Origin: Actinomycetes bacterium
GTDB lineage: Bacteria > Actinomycetota > Acidimicrobiia > Acidimicrobiales > Acidimicrobiaceae
Reading direction: 5' to 3'
Assembly: GCA_021792075.1 (NCBI GenBank)
Contig: JAJYVK010000163.1
Location: 1 to 5,155 of the forward strand
DNA length: 5,155 nt
Shown: positions 1 through 4,926 of the stretch, piece after piece
Position numbering within the stretch: position 1 is the first letter of the stretch
How the letters are laid out: each line of letters starts with the position of its first letter
Made by a program: the position numbers and the translations under genes
The notes under the pieces: generated by a model
Databases searched by the model: none
Told to the model about the DNA's origin: nothing
Seen by the model: the letters and a program-made list of their open reading frames with translations, nothing else

Positions 1-101
1 TTTTGAGGAGACAAGGTTGGGAAACGCTGCTCTTTGGATTTAGAATCTCATGGAGCCGAGGGGCGATAAATGGAATCAAACGAGCCGTATGGGGCTGGTG
101 A
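1..101 (+). CDS. Possible C-terminal end of an unidentified upstream gene (partial)
   Basis: Reading from base 3, an open frame of 32 codons runs from the window edge to a TGA at 99-101. Its stop lies only 6 bp before the TTG of rmlA, a spacing like that between other genes here. The encoded tail is basic and aromatic (it ends in KRAVWGW), which would suit the C-terminal end of a membrane-associated enzyme such as a glycosyltransferase, but no family motif is visible. The other two frames close early (TGA at 4-6, TAG at 41-43). An open stretch of this length can occur by chance, so the region could also be plain intergenic leader. Confidence 0.35.
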   Translation, partial: LRRQGWETLLFGFRISWSRGAINGIKRAVWGW

Positions 102-107
102 GGTAGG

Positions 108-1199
108 TTGACTTCCGTGGCAAATCCAATTAGAGGTCTTGTGCTGGCGGGCGGAACCGGCACCCGTCTTAGGCCTATCACCCACACCTCAGCGAAGCAG
201 CTGGTGCCTCTTGCCAACAAGCCGATCCTTTTTTATGGTCTTGAATCTCTGGCTAGGGCGGGGGTCAATGAGGTCGCCATGATCGTCGGGGACACCCGTG
301 AGGAGGTCAAAGCAGCGGTAGGAGACGGTTCGAGATTCGGGATGAACGTCACATATATTCATCAGGAAAAGCCGCTTGGTCTTGCACACTGCGTGCTCCT
401 AGCTCGGAAATTACTAGGCGATTCCGATTTCATCATGTATCTGGGGGATAACTTCATCCGTGACGGCGTGGACGCCTTTGTTCAGAGCTTTTCTGAGAGA
501 AGCGATGGTACCAACGCTCAGATATTGCTGGCAAAAGTACCTGATCCGCACAGGTTTGGGGTAGCTACCTTGGATTCAACGGGTAACGTCGTCTCACTCG
601 TCGAAAAGCCCAAGGTGCCTGCGTCGGACTTGGCTCTGGTGGGGGTGTATCTGTTCGATCCGACAATTCACGAGGCAGTGAGGTCAATTGCACCATCCGC
701 GCGGGGTGAGCTCGAAATTACGGATGCCATTCAATGGCTTATCTCCAATGGCAAGAGTGTCAAGTCTCATATTGTCGAGGGCTACTGGAAGGATTTGGGC
801 GAACCAGAGGCGCTTCTGGAAGGAAATCGTCTTGTGCTTGAGTCTTTGGAGCGAAGAGTCGAAGGAGAAGTCGACGAACTCTCGAGGATCGAAGGCCGAG
901 TCGCTTTGGAGCCGGGTGCGACAGTGGTGCGGTCCATCATACGCGGTCCAGCTATCGTTGGCCATGGCGCTGTCATCAAGGATAGCTTCATTGGACCTTT
1001 TACATCGGTGGCTGCGGGATGTGTCATAGAGTCAAGTGAGGTTGAGCATTCGATCATATTGAACGACAGCCGGATAAGCAACATTCATCGGCTGGAGGGT
1101 TCGATCATAGGCAAATCAGCCGTGGTGGCCAAGACCGAAAGGCGTCCGCTGGCCAATCGTCTGGTTGTGGGAGACCATTCCCGGATCGACTTGGTGTGA
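108..1199 (+). CDS. rmlA: Glucose-1-phosphate thymidylyltransferase, long form (RmlA)
   Basis: Forms dTDP-glucose and pyrophosphate from dTTP and glucose 1-phosphate in the cytoplasm, the first step to dTDP-L-rhamnose. The 363-residue product begins with the nucleotidyltransferase signature GGTGTRLRP at 15-23 and Lys30 in AKQLVP. LGDN with metal-binding Asp114, EKP at 166-168, ELEITD at 201-206 and YWKDLG with Asp229 follow, all as in sugar nucleotidyltransferases. Residues from about 255 to 345 form imperfect hexapeptide-like repeats (left-handed beta-helix). This marks the long type of about 355 residues, common in actinobacterial deoxysugar clusters, rather than the short E. coli RmlA of about 290. 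The start is TTG at 108: an in-frame TGA at 99-101 excludes anything earlier, and GAGG at 100-103 lies only 4 nt upstream. GTG at 117 is the one plausible alternative and would remove three residues. The thymidylyl and glucose specificity is inferred from overall resemblance; the general class is firm. Confidence 0.93.
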   Translation: MTSVANPIRGLVLAGGTGTRLRPITHTSAKQLVPLANKPILFYGLESLARAGVNEVAMIVGDTREEVKAAVGDGSRFGMNVTYIHQEKPLGLAHCVLLARKLLGDSDFIMYLGDNFIRDGVDAFVQSFSERSDGTNAQILLAKVPDPHRFGVATLDSTGNVVSLVEKPKVPASDLALVGVYLFDPTIHEAVRSIAPSARGELEITDAIQWLISNGKSVKSHIVEGYWKDLGEPEALLEGNRLVLESLERRVEGEVDELSRIEGRVALEPGATVVRSIIRGPAIVGHGAVIKDSFIGPFTSVAAGCVIESSEVEHSIILNDSRISNIHRLEGSIIGKSAVVAKTERRPLANRLVVGDHSRIDLV

Positions 1200-1220
1200 A
1201 GCTCTTTCGAGAGGCTTTTC
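1198..1220 (+). terminator. Weak hairpin with TTCG loop just after rmlA
   Basis: CTCT (1202-1205) pairs with AGAG (1210-1213) around a TTCG tetraloop. The stem can be extended by AG/CT (1200-1201 with 1215-1216) across one bulged G, and four Ts follow. This resembles a small intrinsic terminator or an mRNA-stabilising hairpin. The stem is short and the T run brief, so full termination is doubtful; partial attenuation between rmlA and rmlB is possible. Confidence 0.3.
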
Positions 1221-1221
1221 A

Positions 1222-1235
1222 CTTGAGGATTCAAG
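1222..1235 (+). repeat. Small perfect inverted repeat between rmlA and rmlB
   Basis: CTTGA (1222-1226) and TCAAG (1231-1235) are exact reverse complements separated by GGAT. It follows the TTCG hairpin directly, so the gap could fold as two tandem stem-loops. No T run follows, so it is not a terminator by itself. A five-base stem can be fortuitous. Confidence 0.3.
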
Positions 1236-1265
1236 CTACTCTAGCCTTTAGTCACGAAAATTCGC

Positions 1266-1270
1266 AGGAG
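1266..1270 (+). promoter_or_regulatory. Ribosome binding site that fixes the rmlB start
   Basis: AGGAG ends 7 nt before ATG 1278 but only 1 nt before the in-frame TTG at 1272. The spacing supports ATG 1278, which also gives the compact N-terminus MRLMVTGG expected before the Rossmann strand. Confidence 0.75.
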
Positions 1271-1277
1271 ATTGCCG

Positions 1278-2291
1278 ATGAGGTTGATGGTCACAGGTGG
1301 AGCTGGATTTATTGGCTCCAATTTCGTCAGATACTGGATCAAGAAATATCCCGCTGACAAGGTTGTTGTCTATGACGCACTGACGTATGCCGGATCTCTG
1401 ACATCGTTGGCGGATTTGGAGGGCTCCTACAGGTTCGTCCATGGGGACATTGCTGACAGCGAAGCTGTCGTGTCGGCATTGCGTGAGAACAAGACCGAGG
1501 TAGTTGTGAACTTTGCCGCCGAATCCCACAATTCTTTGGCGATTATTGATCCTGGAAGATTTTTTCGAACTAATGTCATGGGAACTCAGGGGCTACTGGA
1601 AGCATGTCGTCACAGCGATATCGAAAGGTTTCACCACGTCTCGACCTGTGAGGTATATGGAGACTTGGATCTGGATTCCCCTCACTCCTTTACCGAGTCA
1701 TCTCCCTATTTGCCGCGCACTCCATATAACGCTTCAAAGGCCGGAGCTGACCACGCCGTACGGGCCTACCACCTCACTTACGACGTGCCGATCTCAATTA
1801 CAAACTGCTCAAACAACTACGGCCGCTATCAGTTTCCTGAAAAGGTTATTCCCTTATTCGTTACGAACGCTTTGGACGATATGCCGTTACCGCTCTACGC
1901 CTCTACTCAAAACAGGAGAGAGTGGATCCATGCCCTTGACCACTCCAGCGCAATCGAGGCTGTGATCAGAAGGGGAAGGGTCGGAGAGACTTACCATGTT
2001 GGAACCGGCATCGAAAAGAGCATAGAGGAGATAGCGGACCTGGTGATAGAGGCATTGTCAAAGCCCGCCAGTCTGAAGACCATTGTTCCCGATAGGCCGA
2101 GTCATGACAGGAGATATCTTCTGGATTCATCTAAGATTCGCACCGAGCTTGGATGGGAGCCAGAGGTCGGGTTTGAGGATGGACTTCGCGATGTCATCGA
2201 GTGGTATGCGCTGAACCGCTCCTGGTGGGAGCCTTTGAAGGCAAACGCTCCAGTTGTGGAGGGTCAAGCCTGGGCAAAGAACTCCTCTTAG
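1278..2291 (+). CDS. rmlB: dTDP-glucose 4,6-dehydratase (RmlB), subgroup with Cys in place of the active-site Asp
   Basis: A 337-residue extended short-chain dehydrogenase/reductase that would convert dTDP-glucose to dTDP-4-keto-6-deoxy-glucose with bound NAD+. Visible motifs are the Rossmann GGAGFIG at 7-13, the Thr123-Cys124-Glu125 stretch in STCEVYG, the catalytic pair Tyr150 and Lys154 (YNASK), then NNYG, FPEK and NRREW for sugar-nucleotide binding. Length matches RmlB. Classical RmlB has TDEVYG, where Asp is taken as the general acid and Glu as the base in water elimination; here Asp is replaced by Cys (TGT at 1647-1649), while Thr, Glu, Tyr and Lys remain. AAESHNSLA replaces the usual AAESHVDRS, and ASTQNRREW replaces the usual GDGxNxRDW. 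These changes suggest a distinct subgroup rather than decay, since the frame is intact and the remaining motifs are clean. Start ATG 1278 is chosen over TTG 1272 on ribosome-site spacing. The flanking rml genes support dTDP-glucose as substrate; another NDP-hexose remains possible. Confidence 0.9.
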   Translation: MRLMVTGGAGFIGSNFVRYWIKKYPADKVVVYDALTYAGSLTSLADLEGSYRFVHGDIADSEAVVSALRENKTEVVVNFAAESHNSLAIIDPGRFFRTNVMGTQGLLEACRHSDIERFHHVSTCEVYGDLDLDSPHSFTESSPYLPRTPYNASKAGADHAVRAYHLTYDVPISITNCSNNYGRYQFPEKVIPLFVTNALDDMPLPLYASTQNRREWIHALDHSSAIEAVIRRGRVGETYHVGTGIEKSIEEIADLVIEALSKPASLKTIVPDRPSHDRRYLLDSSKIRTELGWEPEVGFEDGLRDVIEWYALNRSWWEPLKANAPVVEGQAWAKNSS

Positions 2292-2295
2292 GGCG

Positions 2296-2304
2296 AAGGA
2301 GAGG
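2296..2304 (+). promoter_or_regulatory. Ribosome binding site for the TTG start of rmlD
   Basis: AAGGAGAGG lies in the 18-bp gap after the rmlB stop. Its AAGGAG core ends 8 nt before TTG 2310. The next in-frame ATG, at 2325, is far from this site and would cut into the first Rossmann strand, so the strong site supports the TTG start. Confidence 0.75.
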
Positions 2305-2309
2305 CTTCA

Positions 2310-3170
2310 TTGGGTATCAAGGTCATGGTTACCGGTGGTTCCGGTCAGGTTGGCAGCGAGTTGGTCAGGTCTTTGCTGAACATCGGTGGCATAGACGACG
2401 TATATGCGCCGTCATCCGCTGAGGTTGACCTCACCGCCAGGGAATCGGTTCTTGGGGCTGTCACATCGATGAAGCCCGACTGGATATTCCACGTCGGCGC
2501 CTGGACCCAGGTCGACTCCTGTGAAGACAATCCCAAGCGGGCGTTCGCCGTAAATGGTCTTGGCTCGAGGTTCATAGTCCAGGGAGCAGATATCGTGGGT
2601 GCCCGAGTATGTTATCTATCTACCGACTACGTGTTCGACGGAGCTTCTGATAGACCGTACCTAGAGTGGGATCCTGTCGGACCAAGGACAGTATATGGGG
2701 CATCGAAGCTGGCTGGCGAGAAGGAGATGCGCACGCAAGATCTTATTGTGCGCACTTCCTGGGTTATGGGGGAGTACGGGCATAACATGGCGAAGACGCT
2801 TATTCGCCTGGCGAAGGCGGGTGGCGGCTGTCGCTTCGTCGATGATCAGATCGGGACTCCTACGGTCGTGTCTGATCTGGTCAAAGCCTTAGTTGAACTT
2901 TTCATGGATAGCCATTCCGGTATTTTTCATGTCTCGAATTCTGGTGAAACTTCTTGGTTCCAGGTTGCTCGTTTCGTGTTCGAGCTGCTTGGCGAGGATC
3001 CAGATAGAATTACTCCGGTCAGTTCATCTGAGATGGGCGGTTACAAGGCCCCGAGGCCCAAGTATTCGGTGCTCGACAATTTTGCTCTCAGGGGAAGCGG
3101 AATTAATGCGCTGCTACCCTGGCAGGAATCACTTTCCGGTCTTGTTCTGAAACTTTCGGCGGGGTCATAG
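2310..3170 (+). CDS. rmlD: dTDP-4-dehydrorhamnose reductase (RmlD)
   Basis: Reduces dTDP-4-keto-L-rhamnose to dTDP-L-rhamnose with NAD(P)H, the last step of the pathway. The 286-residue product has the expected family length. It shows the Rossmann motif GGSGQVG at 9-15, AWTQVDSCE (in the place of the family's AYTAVDxAE), STDYVFDG beginning at Ser104, the catalytic pair Tyr129 and Lys133 (YGASK), RTSWV, and DDQIGTPT, all hallmarks of RmlD. The C-terminal stretch ending in LLPWQESL resembles the family's usual end. Translation starts at TTG 2310 behind a strong ribosome site. The gene follows rmlB by 18 bp and precedes the glycosyltransferase by 6 bp, so it is probably translated from the same mRNA. 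No rmlC lies between rmlB and rmlD, so the epimerase must come from elsewhere. Confidence 0.95.
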   Translation: MGIKVMVTGGSGQVGSELVRSLLNIGGIDDVYAPSSAEVDLTARESVLGAVTSMKPDWIFHVGAWTQVDSCEDNPKRAFAVNGLGSRFIVQGADIVGARVCYLSTDYVFDGASDRPYLEWDPVGPRTVYGASKLAGEKEMRTQDLIVRTSWVMGEYGHNMAKTLIRLAKAGGGCRFVDDQIGTPTVVSDLVKALVELFMDSHSGIFHVSNSGETSWFQVARFVFELLGEDPDRITPVSSSEMGGYKAPRPKYSVLDNFALRGSGINALLPWQESLSGLVLKLSAGS

Positions 3171-3176
3171 GGCGCT

Positions 3177-4055
3177 GTGGAGAGGCTTGTTGAAGCGGTA
3201 GTTGTGAATTACAATGCCGGAGAGCAGCTTGAAAGGGCAGTCAAGTCTCTGATTGATGATGGCATCGAAAGGGTCTGCATCGTCGACAACGCCTCAGAAG
3301 ACGGCTCCACCAGCTTTGTCGACGATGCAGAAAAAAGGGTGCTTGTGGTCAAGCCAGGCAAGAACCTTGGATACGGCCGCGCTGTAAACCTGGGTTTTGG
3401 ACAGACGGATTCCCGTTATGTTGTCGTATGCAATCCGGACATAGAGGTTGTACATGGTGCGCTTTCGAGCCTTTTGAGCGAATTGCATGCTGACAAAGAC
3501 TGTGCCCTTGTGGGACCGCGGATCATTAATTTCGACGGATCCACCTACCCTTCGGTGAGGCATTTTCCAAGGCTAACGGATGCCGCAGGCCATGCCGTAT
3601 TGGGCCAGCTTTTTCCCGGCAACCCATTTACCAGACGATACAGGATGCTGGGTGTAGATCATCGGGGATCATTTTCGGCGGATTGGGTTTCAGGCGCGTT
3701 TTTCCTGGTGCGATCCGATGTATTCAAAAAGGTAGGCGGCTTCGACGAGCGATTCTTCATGTACCTCGAGGATGTATTTCTCTGCAGGACCATCCGTGAA
3801 CACGGCTACAGTGTCAGGTTCTGCGGGAATGCGGTTGTCCGTCACGATCAGGGCTTGACGACGGCATCTAGACCCGTTCGTATGATTCTTGCACATCACA
3901 AATCTCTTTGGACCTATGCAAGGCTGACCAAAAAGGGTTGGAGAAAGCTGGAGCTACTGCCCATTGGCGTGGGCATCGCAGTGAGAATGTCGATCTCGTT
4001 ATCGATTGTCATTTTGGGTCGAAGGGCAAAAAAACCCGAGTTGGATCGAACTTAG
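3177..4055 (+). CDS. wbbL: Family 2 glycosyltransferase, WbbL-type rhamnosyltransferase
   Basis: Likely transfers L-rhamnose from dTDP-rhamnose to GlcNAc-diphospho-polyprenol at the cytoplasmic face of the membrane, starting a wall polysaccharide linker, as WbbL does in mycobacteria. The 292-residue GT-A protein shows the start VVVNYN, DNAS at 37-40, NLGYGRAVN, CNPD with Asp88 in the nucleotide/metal-binding position, YPSVRHFP at 124-131, and GGFDERFFMYLED with Glu198-Asp199 near the active site. The YPSVRHFP, HAVLG and NPFTRRYR stretches closely recall mycobacterial WbbL as I remember it. The family often has a second Asp after ED (EDVDLC); here it is Phe (EDVFLC). Residues 260-281 are hydrophobic and may attach the enzyme to the membrane. 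GTG 3177 is the first possible start, because the rmlD stop lies in the same frame just upstream; only a poor ribosome site is visible, suggesting translational coupling to rmlD. It ends with tandem TAG codons. Acceptor identity is inferred from family and context. Confidence 0.85.
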   Translation: MERLVEAVVVNYNAGEQLERAVKSLIDDGIERVCIVDNASEDGSTSFVDDAEKRVLVVKPGKNLGYGRAVNLGFGQTDSRYVVVCNPDIEVVHGALSSLLSELHADKDCALVGPRIINFDGSTYPSVRHFPRLTDAAGHAVLGQLFPGNPFTRRYRMLGVDHRGSFSADWVSGAFFLVRSDVFKKVGGFDERFFMYLEDVFLCRTIREHGYSVRFCGNAVVRHDQGLTTASRPVRMILAHHKSLWTYARLTKKGWRKLELLPIGVGIAVRMSISLSIVILGRRAKKPELDRT

Positions 4056-4106
4056 TAGGGGATTGTGTACTTGTTTGATCTAATCGGGGGCTAGCCTAAA
4101 TGCGTC

Positions 4107-4844
4107 ATGGCAAAGGGTTCAATTGGTAAACAGGTAGCTCGCGCTGCTGCAACGGGCGGGGGCCGTACGACGAGAGGTGAGATCCCGTTGGGGTTCTACA
4201 CCATACTTGCGATAATCAGCATTCTTGGGATCTTCCTCATCGGGTATTCCAGGTACGAACTTCAGCATCCGGTTGCAAAGCCGGTAGTTCACCCCGTAAT
4301 AGGCGACAACTGGAACTTTGCTTTCGGGGTATACGATTGCTCGTCCTTCCTGCCAAATCTGCCAAAGGCAGCCACTAGTTCCAAGGCCTCTTTTACAACC
4401 ACCGGAAATGGGATAGTCAACCTTTCGCCGAAGGTGGCTGCTGATGAGGGAACGGGAGCAACTCTGGGCAAGTTTGCCTCCTACTACAAGGGCTTGAGCT
4501 TCACTTCGACATCCGTCACGGTGCCTTCCAAGGGTGTCATAAAATCTGGCGCCTCATGCAACGGGAAGCCCACTCAGCTGGAGACCGCCGTTTGGAGCTC
4601 AGTTCTCTCGACTTCACCAAAAATATATACCGGGGATCCGTCAAAAGTAGTAATTTCTAATAACGACGAACTTGTCACAGTCGGATTTGTTCCCAAGGGG
4701 GTGTCGTTGCCGAAGCCACCATCTGCATCGCAGCTTGCCAATGTCTCCGCAACTACTACCACCTCGGCGGCTACGACAACGACAAAGCCGCCTAGTACGA
4801 CAACTACAAGCAAGGGCTCCACTACGACCTCGTCGGCTGGATGA
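4107..4844 (+). CDS. Membrane-anchored protein of unassigned function with Thr-rich C-terminal tail
   Basis: I know no function for this 245-residue protein. A basic N-terminus (Lys3, Lys8, Arg12, Arg20, Arg23) precedes one hydrophobic segment at about 28-47, so the protein is probably a signal-anchor with its C-terminal part outside. A compact domain follows from about 65 to 205, with DNWNFAFG at 67-74, Cys78, TTTGNGIVN at 97-105, LGKF, Cys151 and FVPKGVSLPKPPS at 194-206. The two cysteines could form a disulfide. The end, 215-245, is a Thr/Ser tail that looks disordered and open to O-glycosylation. The domain resembles hypothetical proteins of Acidimicrobiia that I remember with histidines at several of these positions; here those are Asn, Thr or Ser. 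It lies 51 bp after wbbL and 82 bp before a manB-like gene, hinting at an envelope role. ATG 4107 has no good ribosome site; a nearby ATG at 4100 is in another frame and stops quickly. Confidence 0.85.
   Translation: MAKGSIGKQVARAAATGGGRTTRGEIPLGFYTILAIISILGIFLIGYSRYELQHPVAKPVVHPVIGDNWNFAFGVYDCSSFLPNLPKAATSSKASFTTTGNGIVNLSPKVAADEGTGATLGKFASYYKGLSFTSTSVTVPSKGVIKSGASCNGKPTQLETAVWSSVLSTSPKIYTGDPSKVVISNNDELVTVGFVPKGVSLPKPPSASQLANVSATTTTSAATTTTKPPSTTTTSKGSTTTSSAG
4752..4835 (+). repeat. Low-complexity ACN codon tract encoding the Thr/Ser tail
   Basis: The 3' end of the anchored-protein gene is dominated by threonine codons (ACT, ACC, ACA, ACG mixed) with Ser, Ala, Lys and Pro between them. Codon mixing argues for selection on the protein tail and against recent simple expansion of one repeat unit. 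Length variation between strains is likely in such tracts. Confidence 0.7.
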
Positions 4845-4883
4845 TTAGTCACGTTGACCTATGAGATCACATTCGCGCGTACC

Positions 4884-4896
4884 TTCAGTAACTGAA
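4884..4896. promoter_or_regulatory. 13-bp palindrome upstream of the nucleotidyltransferase gene
   Basis: TTCAGT and ACTGAA are perfect reverse complements around one central A. The site lies 30 bp before the ATG at 4927 and 25 bp after a TTGACC that could be a -35 element (4854-4859). A regulator-binding operator is one reading. A chance palindrome is also possible, as no matching second copy was noticed in the window. Confidence 0.25.
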
Positions 4897-4910
4897 TGCA
4901 ACTGGGCTCC

Positions 4911-4917
4911 AAAGGGG
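4911..4917 (+). promoter_or_regulatory. Ribosome binding site for the nucleotidyltransferase gene
   Basis: AAAGGGG ends 9 nt before ATG 4927, a normal distance, and supports that start. Confidence 0.6.
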
Positions 4918-4926
4918 TTTTAGCCA

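Noticed and set aside
684..1084. Overlapping open frames on both strands within rmlA
   Set aside because: Shadows of a gene with clear family motifs; their translations show no domain or proper start.
1272..1277. TTG 1272 as the start of rmlB
   Set aside because: AGGAG ends only 1 nt before it, too close for initiation; ATG 1278 has a 7-nt spacing and the usual RmlB N-terminus.
1513..1965. 150-codon plus-strand frame inside rmlB
   Set aside because: Fully within rmlB, whose frame carries all catalytic motifs; the alternative product has low-complexity, unrecognisable sequence.
4063..4100. Promoter or terminator between wbbL and the anchored-protein gene
   Set aside because: TTGTTT (4071-4076) with TAGCCT (4092-4097) has a 15-bp spacer and poor -10 match. 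GGCTAGCC is a loop-less 8-bp palindrome with no T run, so neither call is supported.
4752..4835. CRISPR or tandem repeat array
   Set aside because: The tract is irregular ACN codons with no fixed unit or spacers; it is coding low complexity.
4574..4852. Open frame on the minus strand rich in Val
   Set aside because: It is the complement of the ACN tract of the anchored-protein gene, which forces GTN valine codons; no motif or ribosome site supports it.
4854..4885. Complete sigma-70-type promoter from TTGACC
   Set aside because: The nearest -10-like TACCTT (4880-4885) has a 20-bp spacer and poor match; only the -35-like box is mentioned, as a finding.
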